Shown here: positions 32,883 to 44,478 of the stretch, piece by piece | How positions within the stretch are numbered: the first letter of the stretch is position 1 | How the letters are laid out: each line of letters starts with the position of its first letter | Origin: Portulaca oleracea | Taxonomy: Eukaryota > Streptophyta > Magnoliopsida > Caryophyllales > Portulacaceae | Reading direction: 5' to 3' | Assembly: GCA_029582165.1 (NCBI GenBank) | Contig: CM055877.1 | Location: forward strand, 33,444,249-33,508,248 | DNA length: 64,000 nucleotides | The notes under the pieces: model-generated | Databases searched by the model: none | Seen by the model: only the letters and a program-made list of their open reading frames with translations | Told to the model about the DNA's origin: nothing | Translations under genes and position numbers: made by a program

Positions 32883-34662
32883 GAACCCCATTGTTCCTCC
32901 AACTTTCACCGGTCGCTGTCCAAACCGCCAAGAGGGGCTGAACAACCTGCCGCCGTCGAGGGGGTGGGGGGAGACAATCTGATGGTGGATGCAACAAAGG
33001 AGACCAATCAGTCAAAGGGGCAGGAGCAGAGGCTAGAAGTAGTGGAACAGAACCACAATCTTGATGGTGCGATCATAATTGTAGAAGACGACCCCATGGA
33101 AGGCGACACTGCACAACAGGGGCGGGGGATGGATGATGGACACCAATAGATCAACACATGAAACCCTACTAACTCATATCAGTTTTCATACAATTATGTG
33201 CTTCGTTTCAATAATCACCATTTAAACTACCACGTGTGTTATAATTCGCTATGATGAGTTTGGCTCAAATAATGACGAAGAACCGGTAGACGATGACCCC
33301 CTATGTCCCATAATTACCCTCACAATCGAGGAAAAAAAACGCTACGTGCACCTTAGAGGTATGCACTCATAGTACGCCTTTTTGATAGAGGGATAGGTTT
33401 CAGGTACCGATGGAGGATCCTACGAACAAAATGGTTTATGAAAGGGGACTTTGCTTTCATAGATATTAGAAATGACTACGATGTAGCCCACTTCTCTTAC
33501 CTGGATGATTATAAGCATGTCTTCCTGGACGACCCTTGGATGATAGGAGACAACTACCTAGCGTGGGTGTGAATCCCTACGTTAAGTGTTGAATACTTCA
33601 ACCGGAACCTTTTACTGCAAAAAATAGAAGCCAAAATAGGAAAGGTGATATGTCTTGATAAAACAATCGTTAACGTGAAACGGGGTAATTTACCCATCTT
33701 TGTGTGGAGGTTGACCTGACGAAACCTTTGTTCTCAAAGCTTCGCCTTTATGGCAAAACCTATAGGATTATGTATGAAGGCCTGATAATGATATGCTTTC
33801 AGTGTGGAAAACAAGCGCATCATGAGTAGACTTGCCCCGTAAAAAATCTCCTATTGATTGAGTATAACCAATCAGGTGGGTCAGCAACAAAGGCCCCAGA
33901 GGACACGAAACTATATGGGGGATGGATGAAGGTCAAAAAACTATTGTGGAGGAAGAATACCTTGACACAAAAGGCAAGGACAGATAACACTCAGTGGCCA
34001 ACAAGTCTCAACTTAATTAGGGGAGAACGTGACATATCAGGAAATAAGGAAGTCACACATGCTGTGGAGAAGTAATGTAGTGGCTAAGGTCCATCTACCA
34101 ACTCCGACGTAGGGAGCTTCTAAGCCTCGGGATCTAGATTCAATGTTCTAGAAGTGGTGGACGATGGACAAGAGACCGAATTAGAAGTGGCGGAAGACAA
34201 CCAAGATGGGCAATAACCGCAGCGGAGGATGCCATGATAACAAAAGGTATTGATACTCGTCACTCGAAGAAAGAACCTCTAGTTGAGGTGGCAGTCATAG
34301 GAATAGCGAAACAAAATGTTTCATCGGGGAGGAATTCGCTCAAGCAAGGGGGAGATCTACCCCGTGAAATCAGGGGGGTGACGCCTGTAAACGAAAATGG
34401 AACACACTTTCCAACCCCTAGGGTGCCTGACACCAAGGAACCAAGTGGAAATAGCCACGAAACTATGGCATGGCAAAGGAATATTTCCAGCAACGAACCT
34501 CCCAAATCATGTCCCGAAGCGGTGGCAGAGGATGTAAAGGAGATCACTGAGCCCCCACCCCCCTCCTCCCCCCCCCCCATCAAAGAATGTCTGGACCAGG
34601 CCATAGAGGTACGACTGCGAAGGGCAACACAGGAAATCAACGAATTAGATCCCCCAACATAG
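32883..34662 (+). pseudogene. LINE ORF1 remnant (DUF4283-like region and CCHC zinc knuckle)
   Basis: Begins near an ATG at 32,881. Scattered frames show FAFIDIRNDYDVAHF and LDDPWMIGDNYLAWV, like the DUF4283 region of plant LINE ORF1 (F-x-F-x-n-x-D and PW-x-x-x-x-x-L). A frame then reads KLRLYGKTYRIMYEGL and the knuckle CFQCGKQAHHE, stop, TC at 33,794-33,835, with CX2CX4HX4C spacing kept and one TAG inside. GGWMKVKK follows, as after the knuckle in relatives. The Pro/Glu-rich tail (34,234-34,662) is open for 142 codons. A long minus-strand frame over the same bases (34,260-34,913) is its shadow. The protein would bind LINE RNA; this copy is broken. Confidence 0.65.
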
Positions 34663-34779
34663 GGTGCAAGAAACGGCACAAAACCTGCCAAGTAATGGCC
34701 AAAGTGCCATGGAATTTTAGCAGCCCCTGGGCGCCCACCCTTTCGTTTTGTATAATGATGTGTACACCCAAATAACCTA

Positions 34780-35259
34780 GGTTCGAGTGTTGGAAGGAAA
34801 ATCAAGACCTTTAAGGAACACATTAAAACCCACGGTCCCCATATTGTTGCAGTCTTTGAGATTATATCAAAAGAGATCGTACAGACAGGGTTTGTCGCAA
34901 GATGGGCTTCCAAAAGTGGTTTAGGGTAGAGGCCTGTGGGTTCAAGGGGGTATATAGCTTCGATGCAACGACCATGGTTGCTCTCTCGATGTCGTAGAGG
35001 TCACCAACCAATATGTCTCCCTCAAGGTCAGCCAACACAATGTAGTGGATTAACATCTCACTTTTGTGTATGCATGCAAGCCCACAAGAATAAGAACGAA
35101 ACTCTCTCTGACTGCTTCTCCAGGATCTTGGGCTTAGGATGGCCGGCCCCTGGCTCGTGCTGGGAGACTTCAACGACAGGGCCAGATGTGGACATTTTTT
35201 TTCTCATCGTTCAAACTTCTGAACATCCACGAGATTGGGGTTTGGAGGTTTGTGCTAGG
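34780..35259 (+). pseudogene. LINE ORF2 endonuclease remnant
   Basis: Several frames together show VEACGFKG, then a fVYA-like segment, and GPWLVLGDFNDRA (35,148-35,187), the PWL-x-x-GDFN active-site motif of the apurinic-type endonuclease of plant L1 elements. At least four frame changes or stops precede it. Coding ends where the LTR starts at about 35,260. Confidence 0.7.
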
Positions 35260-37457
35260 GTTTAACTTTAAAAAGCCCTTTAAGGATAAATTGCATATTT
35301 CATGAATAATATTTTAAAAATCACTTTCCCTTTACTTTATGCATATCATGAGCAATCGAACTAAACTTTTAATAGTGAACATCAACTTGTTCCAAGTCTT
35401 CTAAATTCAATTCAATTTGCTCACTAGATGTTAGGCTCGAAAGAAAATAATTTAGACAAGTATTATTTAGAAATATACAAAGAATACCTTAAAGTTGCAT
35501 AGGTTCATTGTAAAATAATGTTAAACATAGTTTACACAATCCCAATGTATTTAATTTCGAAAAGGAGTCGCCACCCGACTTTTTTGAGGAAAATGCCAAG
35601 ACAAAACCGAAAACAAAACAAAGAAATACTCTGCCTACGAAACCGAGAATGGATTCGAGGGTAAGACTATGGACTTGTAAGGTAGGAACCTTAAGAGTTC
35701 GCCTCTAAAAAAAGGAAAGACTCTACTAAAACTTTTAAGTGTGCTTTTAATAAAGTTTGGAAGGGAGATAAACAAGAATTTTATAGAACCATTTCATTCA
35801 ACATGCAACATGAATTAAAGAAAGAAATACAACATATACGTCACTTTACTTACATGAAGGGAAACACTTAAAAGCTTACATTATGCCTTTTTGAAGATTA
35901 AGACTTGCCTAGCTTGGATGAGGCTTAAGAACTCTTCCTTGAATTTGCCTTAGAACACTCCTCTTGAAGATACCAACATAGTGATAAAATGGATACGAAA
36001 AAGGGAAGAAAGAGGTGGTAAAAGAGGACTTTTTTTGTAGGGTTTTTGGAGGAATTTAAGTGAAGCTTTTTGTGATGTTTTTGATGGAGTTTTGAGTGAA
36101 GATAAAGGTAGGTGGTTACAGGGGTAGAGATTAGAGGTTTAAGGTTATAAAGAGATGGAGATAATGGTAATGGAGATTAGAGGGATGATGAGAGAATAAT
36201 AGGATTAGACAATACAGAGTTTGGGGGGGGGGGGGAGTCAATAAGAGATTGTGTGTGGGAGATAGAAAGAATGATGGAGTGAAGGAATGAATGAGAGATT
36301 GAGCGGCTTTGGCATTGAGAGGAGTAGTATTTATAGTTAAAGGAAGGCTTAGGAGATTCATGCATATACATAAACATACATTCATCCATGCAATTTATGG
36401 TCAACTGGCACAGACTCCTAGGCAGCAAGGGGATGCTTACATTATGCCTTTTTGAAGATTAAGACTTGCCTAGCTTGGATGAGGCTTGAGAACTCTTCCT
36501 TGAATTTGCCTTAGAACACTCCTCTTGAAGATACCAACATAGTGATAAAATGGATACGAAAAAGGGAAGAAAAAGGTGGTAAAAGAGGACTTTTTGTGTA
36601 GGGTTTTTGGAGGAATTTAAGTGAAGCTTTTTGTGATGTTTTTGATGGAGTTTTGAGTGAAGATAAAGGTAGGTGGTTACAGGGGTAGAGATTAGAGGTT
36701 TAAGGTGATAAAGAGATGGAGATAATGGTAATGGAGATTAGAGGGATGATGAGAGAATAATAGGATTAGACAATACAGAGTTTGGGGGGGGGTGGAGAGT
36801 CAATAAGAGATTGTGTGTGGGAGATAAAAAAAGAATGATGGAGTGAAGGAATGAATGAGAGATTGAGTGGCTTTGGCATTGAGAGGAGTAGTATTTATAG
36901 GTGAAGGAAGGCTTAGGAGATTCATGCATATACATAAACATACATTCACCCATGCAATTTATGGTCAACTGGCACAGACTCCTAGGCAGCAAGGGGATGC
37001 TCTTGGGTAGACGGTAGCTCATGGTGAATGAACCCAGGTCTGGCCGCATGAAAGGCTGGTCAACCATCAACAGAGGGAGGAATGCATCTTAGTTCATCCA
37101 TGCATCCTTTGGATAGTGGAGTGCGAATACATCAACCTTGGGAAGTGGTGTTTCACACTGGAAGGTTATACCATTCTTTGCAAGCTTGTTGAAGTGCTTT
37201 TGTGAGGCTTTGAACTTGTGACCTCCATGCATGTGTTTACGTAACTTTGCATGGCTTGCGTACCTTGATTTCTTACGTAAAAGATGTGCATGCAGCTAGT
37301 TAATCTCACATGTGATCATGCATGTGGCTTTAAGCATAATAATGTACATGTAAATGCATGTAATTACGCTTTATTATCCGACTTCTTCTTCTTTATTGCG
37401 GCTTCATGTTATATAGTCTATGTTATATATTAATATGCTAATACCCAGTGTCTACCA
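35260..37457 (-). mobile_element. Tat-type 3' LTR (minus orientation) with internal duplication
   Basis: On the minus strand it begins TGGTAGACACTGGG and ends near GTTAAAC. It is homologous along its length to the LTR at 1,404-2,991 but about 0.6 kb longer because of the duplication at 35,874-37,001. TATA boxes (TATAAATA on the minus strand) lie at 36,328-36,335 and 36,892-36,899, one per duplicated unit. A polypurine tract at 37,458-37,472 on its high-coordinate side makes it a 3' LTR, with the element's body to the right. Its insertion truncated the LINE. Confidence 0.75.
35874..37001. repeat. Tandem duplication of about 561 bp inside the LTR
   Basis: Unit 1 is 35,874-36,434; unit 2 starts at 36,435 and ends near 37,001. 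They differ at only a handful of sites plus a shorter G run (14 against about 9 bases) and a few added A. The trinucleotide GCT occurs at the start, the centre and the end, as after a short-homology duplication. Confidence 0.85.
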
Positions 37458-37472
37458 TAGCCCCCACTTTGA
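37458..37472 (-). promoter_or_regulatory. Polypurine tract of Tat-type element
   Basis: On the minus strand AAAGTGGGGGCTA ends at the LTR start. This form next to TGTAGAC is characteristic of Tat/Ogre elements as I know them. Confidence 0.7.
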
Positions 37473-38300
37473 TTGAGTTATGGATAGGATGAGAATCGAA
37501 GTAGTACTGATTTGATGGACACCGGTTGGGATATGACTTTGTGGAGTGCAAAGGCTGGGGTGACGCTAGGGAGCTGAGTCCTGCGTCGCGGTCGTTGGCT
37601 AGTGCCTTTAAAGAAATTATCTCAGGAAATTTGATGACCTACTTTGAAATGATCTTGGGCTTTGTTGACGTCCCTACTTTGAAATGATGAATGATCTCAG
37701 GAAATTTGATGCCCTATTTTGAAGTGATCTCGGGCATTGTTGACGTCTCTACTTTGATATGATCTCGGGTGTTGTTGACATCCCTACTTGAAGTTGTTTG
37801 CTGACACTTGGAAGCTAAAGTCTTGTGTCGCGGTTGGCGAGCTTGCACCTTCATAATGATCTCAAGCAATTTAATGCCCTACTTGTTGGGGAGACTTCAC
37901 CGGGCATCGTGCCAATGGCTCTTGGGGTTTAATGTTTGATGGCAATTCAATGCCAAGGGACTTCACCGAAGCTTTGCCAATGGCTCTAGGGGTTGAGACT
38001 TCACCGATCGTGATGTCGATGGCTCAGGTTTTGACTTTGATTTTGTGATTTTGATGAGAATTCAATGCCGAGAGACTTCACTGGACAAGATACCGGTGGC
38101 TCTGGTTTCAACGTTTGATTTCGATGGCAATTAAATGCCAGGAGACTTCATCGGACCCGATGCGGGTGGCTCTGATTTGGACTTTGATGGCTATTTAATG
38201 CCGAGAGACTTCATCGTACGCGATGCCAGTTGCTCTTATTCCTAAGATTTCATTGAACTCGATGTTGATGACTCTTATTTTTTTAAATTTGTTTTGTCAG
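37473..38300. repeat. Hypervariable tandem repeats in the Tat 3' untranslated region
   Basis: Two sets. At 37,600-37,790 a unit with GATCTCGGG, GTTGACGTCCCTACTTTGA is repeated about three times. At 37,890-38,275 a 38-77 bp unit with GACTTCACCGGA, GATGCCGGTGGCTCT and often GATGGCAATTCAATGCC is repeated about seven times. No coding. Tat-lineage elements are known to carry such variable 3' repeats. Confidence 0.7.
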
Positions 38301-38678
38301 TTAAATGAATTTTAATTTTTTTATCCGGATTGCTTACCTCGGATTGCGTCAGCATAATCGTTGGAAAATGCTCGTATTTGGGGACATGACACTTCAATCT
38401 TAAGAAGACCCACTTCATTTTATTGGGCAGACTTAGTCATGCCTTTCTTTGTGAACATGCATCTTTGATTTCTTGGAAGCATGCATGAGGAAAAGACAAA
38501 TACTCCTTTTTTCCCTAGGCCGATCGGGTGGGAATCTTTTCACGTACTTCTCAGCTTTTGCAAGTCATGCAGGAGACCAAGTTAGCCACAATAATTGTGA
38601 GAAACTTTAAGTCCGATCGAATTTTAGCTCTGGCCAATGAAAGTTTGCCACGTGGCTGAGTGGACCGAGCTATATTTC

Positions 38679-38689
38679 CTATAAAAAGG
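38679..38689 (+). promoter_or_regulatory. TATA box of antisense gene
   Basis: CTATAAAAAGG, followed by a CT-rich leader (CTTCCTTTCTTTTTCTCC) and an ATG at 38,805. Confidence 0.5.
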
Positions 38690-38804
38690 GGAGTTTTGAT
38701 CTCGGCACTACTCACAATCTTCAACTCAAGCTCCTCTTAGCTTCCTTTCTTTTTCTCCTTCTTAGAAATTAACTCTTTTGGTATTTTGGTTTTATCACAA
38801 AGTG

Positions 38805-39600
38805 ATGGCTTTTTAGTAGAGAGGACGTCGTCGGGCCACTCAACCTGCTGTTCAAGAACGTTCGTATGCAAGGACGGTTCAAAGAGAACATCCCAGTAGA
38901 GAATTTACACTGGCGCAGTTGGTCTTCAAACATGATGAAAATGTGTGGTTCTCCCGTTGTCACGTCTCAGTGTGCATTTATCGAAGCATGTCATCTTTGA
39001 AGGTGTTCTGCATGCTATTGCTTGTTTTAGCACTTTAAGTTAAATTCAAAGTAGAATGAATACTCTAAATTTTGCTTGAAGTGCCTTATTTTCTAGAATC
39101 AACATTTTGGCTCTTTTGTTGCTTTTGCTATATGATGACTCTTTCAAGATATGTGGGAGCATGCAAATTGAAGTGGATTTATCCAAACATGAAAGGTGGG
39201 GCAGTTCAATACAACCACTGTGAGGAATGCGGGTTTTGGCCCTTTCTTGGCACGCTTGGATGCCAGGAGAGTTCGTTGTAGAATGATATTTGGTCGTGCT
39301 ATTGTTGAACATTTTTGGGATACAACTAATTCGTTCCACCTCCCGGTTAGTGAAATGATGCTCACTCCAATAGACTTCATGACGATCACTGGCCTCAGCT
39401 GGGGTAGCCAGTTGCTAGAGATGATGACGATGAAGCACATTCTCACGTGAGTTTGCCATTTTCAAGGAGTTTTTCAAGTCGACCCCCTCGCCATTCTTCG
39501 GCAGGAGAGACTAGTCAGCGAACTCGCCATGCCGATATGGGTGAAGGCTCGTCTCTTAGAAGCGATCAAAACCTGATGTGGGAGCAACAAGCTCCTTGTG
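38805..39600 (+). pseudogene. Plant mobile domain (PMD) gene remnant, antisense within the Tat element
   Basis: ATG at 38,805 opens MAF, two stops, then RGRRRATQPAVQERSYARTV and FTLAQLVFKHDENVWF, ending at 39,037. After a non-matching gap (39,040-39,190), GFGPFLARLDARRVRC, IVEHFWDTTNSFHLPVSEMM and DFMTITGLSWGSQL (39,227-39,420) match the PMD/aminotransferase-like domain (G-F, W-x-x-T-x-x-FHLP-x-GE-x-x-x-T, D-x-x-x-x-x-GL). PMD proteins such as MAIN act in gene silencing in plants, and PMD genes are also carried by transposons. Several stops and the loss of conserved G to S show this copy is dead. It runs opposite to the pol genes, like the antisense ORFs reported for Tat elements. Confidence 0.65.
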
Positions 39601-39896
39601 TTAGACTTCTACAATGAATGCAAATGCAAATGTAAGCACCAGTTTAATTATTACTATACGGGCCAATCTTAAATGCAAATGCTACAACGTGATTTGACTC
39701 TTAAATGCAAATGCAAGCCCCAGTTTAATTATTACTATTGGGGCCAATCTTAGACTGCTACAACAAATAAATTATACAAGAGGCAAAAGAGGTACATAAT
39801 TTAATACAAAAATCCTAATAAATTTAAAACAAAAGAATGAATTACAAATGTACAAAAAAAATATTACACAAACACTTACAAGACCTTGAAACGTGT
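39601..39896. repeat. Short duplicated segments, otherwise non-coding
   Basis: AAATGCAAATG(C) and AGTTTAATTATTACTAT-n-GGGCCAATCTTA are repeated in tandem (39,615-39,670 and 39,700-39,750). An A-rich stretch follows. No gene. Confidence 0.5.
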
Positions 39897-40177
39897 CTTT
39901 CTCCCATGCATGCTTGTACGAGGATGTGTGAAGTCACAAAACCGAGTTCCTCCCCCTTGCTCTAGGCCGGTCGGCCGTCACATGGTGCAAGCCACCCTGG
40001 TTCAGTCGCATACGCGTTGCTAGACAGTGCCATCCCCAGTAGTCCGATCAGACTTTACATATGGGGGATGTATTCGTGAAATCTTTCACACCATTAGCAA
40101 TCACCATTTAAACATGCTTTGGCTGCCATTCGACATCACAATCTACCCAATTCTGCTCTCTTTCTCGCTTCTCAACC

Positions 40178-41330
40178 ATGGCTTTTGCAAAGAAACTCAA
40201 TATATGGATGAACACCTTCTCGCTTGTTACAATCTAACCCTTATCTTGTCCTTGAAACAAGTCAAAATAAGTTGGGATTTTCTCAAAGTTGCTTTCACGT
40301 TTTGGGATCCTAAACTTCATGTATTCTGCTTTTCTTGGAATGAGCTTTGTCCTCTCACATAGGAATGTGCTTGCATTTTCGGAGTGAATCTCTATGCGCC
40401 TCCTACAACATCTTCTCTTGACCATAATCATTGCGGGAAATTCAAGGAAATGACGAACATCAATCATTGGGCCTCAAGGCATATCTTGGTGGACAACATG
40501 GTCGACCTTCAAGCACTGGTTGAGTTTTTTCATTCACCCGAAGCATTGAGACTTTTGCCAACATCACGAGTGCGAGGTTTGGTCTTTTGTATTTTGGCTG
40601 AATTTTTCTTTTATCATGGGGGTTCAGGTTTTGCTCCTCTTTCCCTTTTCCATGAGGTGGACGAAATGGCTCGAGTTTACAATCCGACTCCAATGATGGT
40701 TGCGGAGACTCTTATTGGCCTCGATTCCTAGAATTCTCACCAAATTTTTCGGGGAAGTCTTCTTGCTCTTCTAGTAAGTATTTCCTCTTTTTTTTTTTGC
40801 AACCAAGATGGTAATTCTTTTCTTCTTCTTTTCTTGATAGATATGGCTCATCAAACATATTCATATGATCTATCCCCCTATCACGACTTCAGAATTGGCC
40901 AACTTTCGGCAACGCAAGAGGAAATACGATATCTGTAGGAGTTTCGAAGAGTGAGTCATCTTCTTGAAGAACCACAAAGACGTTTAGTGGTGGATCCAGT
41001 GATGGAAAGTGCCTTGCTTCCCCAATCACTCTCGCAACGCTGCTCATATCACCCTACTTGGCCTTATGGAGCTTACTTACTATTTTCTCGATCGAGTCAT
41101 GAGGCAAATGGGTCACCTTCAAGATATTCCTCTCGCCCCATGCGAAATTTCAGATCTTTCTCATCTCCGTGGGTCGGTTATTGAATTATGGCTCTAATAT
41201 TGGAAGAAACGAGCCAAAGTGGAGGTTCCGTCCCCTCATAACGTTATCACTTCTTCAACCGATGCTTATTGAAGTTGGCTCATCACCACCATCGGCGCGA
41301 GCCAATGGCATGCCAGAAGATGATCTCGTT
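40178..41330 (+). pseudogene. DUF7745-like gene with an intron, antisense within the Tat element
   Basis: ATG at 40,178 starts MAFAKKLNIWMNTF. A deletion relative to the copy at 1,283 shifts the frame. Another frame then runs with two TAG stops (40,360 and 40,729) through KQVKISWDFLKVAFTFWD, VFCFSWNELCPLT, FGVNLYAPP, FKEMTNINHWASRHI and RVRGLVFCILAEFFFYHGG to FRGSLLALL. A GT-AG intron (GTAAGT 40,774 to TGATAG 40,840, 67 bp) joins it in frame to IWLIKHIHMIYPP. The WD-P-x-x-H-V-F-x-F-x-x-x-ELCP and FRGS-x-L-x-L-x-IWL-x-x-H signatures fit DUF7745 as I remember it. Downstream frames to about 41,330 are broken. A function is not known to me; its association is with retrotransposons. Confidence 0.6.
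40774..40840 (+). other. Intron in DUF7745-like pseudogene
   Basis: Begins GTAAGTATTT, contains a long T-rich tract and ends TTCTTGATAG. Splicing joins LLALL to IWLIKH in the same reading frame and restores the usual domain continuity. Confidence 0.65.
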
Positions 41331-41942
41331 CACCCCCGAAGCTGAAAAGCATAGTCACCATCGAGGATCAAGGGTCCAACTCCATCCAGTAGGAGTGAAT
41401 ATTACCTTAAAATTAAGACAACAAGTAAGCCTTAGTATGTGAGCACTCGTAAGCCTGAAGACTCTGATTCAATGCAGGGTTGACCCGACATTCGACAAGT
41501 AGGATGGAGGGGAAGAAATGTCATAAATATAGGAAGAGAATGTGTGTGCTACGTATTTTTTATTTGATGCCTTTACTTTTTCAAATTAGTAAAACAAAAA
41601 TGTAACAAAAAGATGTACTTCTTTTATTAAGAGGAGAAACAATATATATTACATTTTTAATTTACAAGAATCAACACAAGATATAATCTTCTTCTTCCCG
41701 ATCTTCGACCATCTCCGAAGAAATGTCTTCAATCGTGAAGCTTTATTCTCTCCTTTTACCTAAGTTGTCCCGAAGGATTATCAAGTTAGCCTCTCATTTT
41801 TCTTTTTCTTTTTTTCTCTTTTGTTTTGCACTCTTCTTTTGCACGATTTGTCTCAAAGAGATTTCCAAATCAACCTCTCTATAGTTTTTCATTCTTTTTC
41901 TTCTCTCTCTTTTTTTTTTCTTTTCTCTCATAAGCAAGTGGC
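41331..41942. other. Non-coding sequence, CT-rich at the right
   Basis: No ORF recognised. 41,780-41,940 is dominated by CTTTTT and TCTC runs. Confidence 0.45.
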
Positions 41943-43497
41943 CTGATAAGTGAATTTTATATAGTAATTACTAGTTATTTTTAGGTATTTAACTTGTATA
42001 TTTTAGTCGATTTTCTAATATATTGTAGTCTTTTTATATTAAATTCTATAATATTCTTCACTTGGTCGGGAATTGATTTGTTTTGCAGATTTTATTGAAA
42101 ATCCCCTAGAATCCAAGAAAAATGAAGAAATTAGAGAAACAAATTGAAGAAGAGAATTAAAGGACTTGGGAAAATAAAGAAGAAGAACAGAGGAAGAAGA
42201 ATTGAGTGAATGAAAGGAAGAGAAGTAGAGAACTTGGGAATTGATTGGAAGAAACAACAGCAGCAGTAGCTTCAGCAAGTTACAACAGCAAGTTCACGCA
42301 CAACAAGGGCAAGACAGTAACTTCCTGCATCAAGATTTGGTAGCAACAGTAGCATGTAGTGCCCTTGATCATCACGAACACACCAATCCTCACAAGGCCA
42401 CAGCAACAACTCAAGCATCATCACAGTAGGAGCATCACCTAATCATCACAGCAACGCAATCACAGCCCCAACTCCATGCACGCCCCCAGCATGCCCTTCC
42501 ACTTCGACCAGCGCCTGGGACGAATAACAAGAAACACACAGCAGCAATGCTGGCAGCGCTGCCTTCCACCCTTGGCAGCGCTTCATACCAGCGCCCAGCT
42601 ACAATCAAACGCTAGTACCGTTCGTCAACGTCACCCAACGCCCAGCATGAAGAACTTCAACAGAAGTATACGCATAAACACTGGCAGCGTTCATAGCCCC
42701 GCTGGCAGCGCCCGGGACATAACGAGCAGCTACAGAATCCATGAGCAATGCTGGCAGCTTTTATCCCCCATTGGTCGCGCCTTCCATCACCGTCTCGTTT
42801 ATGTCCGCCGCATCATTTAAGAGATATTAGTTTAGGGTTTTTACGATATTTCTCTCCCTTGGGGGAGAATAAAAACCCTCCCCTGTATTATTCATGTATC
42901 CATTATTCATGAGTTTATTTTTGAGTCAAATTTCGTTATTAGGGTTCCTTATTATTTTCCTCCCTTCAGGGAGTCGTTCTAGTAGTTTAGGAACAAAAGA
43001 GGAGGAGAAGGAGACCGAATCGGGTGACTCGAACAGATCGAATTTGACAACTCGGATGTTCGGTTTAATTTCTACTTCCTTTATCTTTTGCTATTCAATC
43101 TTTATTATCGCTTTCTTAGCTTTATTATCATGAGTAGCTAAATCCCTTGTTTGGGGGATAAACTCGATGTCTTTTGATTAATTATGAATGCAGTTTTGGT
43201 GTAAAGTTATCCCTTTTATTCGTTTAATCTTCGTAATTTTTCTGTCATAGTAAAAGAATCTGGCTAACCGCCTTTTACTTGGTATTAGATTCTTGACAAC
43301 AAGAGGAAAGTTTGAGTCTTGAATTGGAAAGACGTAGATCGAATAGGTTTAGAAAATAGTTAGAAGTAATGATTCTTGCCTAGGGTTGGTTAGAATGATT
43401 TCTTATCTTTGATTAGATTACATAGTTAGAAATAATATTTAGTTTAATCATTGTAACTCACTTCAAATCGAAAGAGTATGACGTAGCCCCAGTCGTA
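41943..43497 (+). mobile_element. LTR-like segment with CTGGCAGCG cassette
   Basis: Begins TGATAAGTGAATTTTATATAG. It contains a region with repeated CTGGCAGCG and CCAGCGCCC words (42,490-42,760), as in the LTRs at 3.3-4.1 and 55 kb, then TTTAGGGTTTTTACGATA and a long non-coding AT-rich tail. It separates the antisense genes from the integrase remnant. No primer-binding site or second LTR is visible. Its right edge coincides with a 28-bp tandem duplication (TAGTACGAATCGAAGAGTT at 43,498 and 43,526). Small ORFs in it are not conserved. Confidence 0.4.
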
Positions 43498-43512
43498 GTA
43501 CGAATCGAAGAG

Positions 43513-44166
43513 TTATATCCCCATTAGTACGAATCGAAGAGTTTTGTTCACGGCCTCAATTACACCGCTGGTTTGAGACCGATATGGAGAAGCACGGTGA
43601 TGTTGGATCTTGTACTTAGCCAGAAGAGCTGCAAATTCATCCATAAAGTGGCTGCGATTATCACTAATCACTTCATATGGCACCCCATATCTACAAATGA
43701 TGTTTTTCAGTATAAATTTAGCTACATGTTTTGAAGTAATCTTCGCGTACGAAGCAACTTCAACCCATTTAATGAAACAATTCACAGCTACTAACACATA
43801 CTCATGTCCTCCAGCACCTTGGGGCGAGATCTTCCCGTCCATGTCAATACCCCATACAGAGAATGGAAAAGGCGAAGCTAAGGTGGTTATGTAAGACGAT
43901 GGTTGATGCTTAAGGTCGGCATACTCTTGACATTTCAGACACTTTCTTACTAATTAGAGACAATCTGATTCCATACTGGACCAAAAATATCCTATCCTCG
44001 TGATTTTCTTCACCAACATTCTTCCATTTATATGAGGCCCACATTCTCCTTCATAGGCCAATCTCATCAGTTCACTAGCCTCATCTTCATCTACGAATAC
44101 AAAGTTAATCTCTGCGGTGATTTTTTTGTACAGACGATCTTGAATAGTACAATATTGCGAAGCCAT
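43513..44166 (-). pseudogene. Tat-lineage gypsy integrase remnant
   Basis: On the minus strand, the zinc-binding part (44,166-43,954) reads MRLAYEGECGPHINGRML and VKKITRIGYFWSSMESDC. After a stop and frame change the core (43,842-43,513) reads MDGKISPQGAGGHEYVLVAV, KWVEVASYAKITSKHVAKF, CRYGVPYEVISDNRSHF and HHRASPYRSQTSGVIEAVNK. The first catalytic Asp (usually in D-x-x-TKWVE) is replaced (VNCFIKWVE). The second Asp (ISDN) and the Glu (IEA) remain. CGPH-x-NG and the KISP lead are typical of the Tat lineage. The C-terminal domain is cut off at about 43,513 by the LTR-like segment. Confidence 0.85.
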
Positions 44167-44478
44167 TAATCGGATAAACCTCTGAGCTCAACTCCTTTTA
44201 TCTGATGGATATGCACCACTCTTCAGAAAGGTATAGATGTCGAAGTACTATGCATCAAGGTTAATGGAGCTCACTACCAAGGATTGATGATGAGCATGTT
44301 TAATTTTTCTCTTCACTACTACTGTTAAGGATTTATCTTTCTCTAGCATAGCTACATGGACGATAATTTCGCCAATGCGTCGGACAACTCATAGTGACTG
44401 CGCGGTAGATATTTGAACTCAATGTGTTTGAACCGTTCAGCCAAGTCGGACAAGTGCTCCTGATATAACGTCAAGGAT

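Larger units (their letters stand above)
32830..35259 (+). mobile_element. L1-type LINE, 3' truncated by an LTR
   Basis: Contains a LINE ORF1 with zinc knuckle and the start of an ORF2 endonuclease in the expected order. The right boundary is abrupt at about 35,260, where a Tat-type LTR begins, so RT and the poly-A end are missing from the window. The left end is estimated from the TCTCTCTCTAGGG leader and is uncertain. Confidence 0.7.

Noticed and set aside
34260..34913. A 217-codon minus-strand ORF
   Set aside because: It lies opposite the LINE ORF1 tail and endonuclease start, has no known motif, and is open because of the plus-strand composition.
39046..39446. Two minus-strand ORFs of about 100 codons
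   Set aside because: They are shadows of the plus-strand PMD frame.
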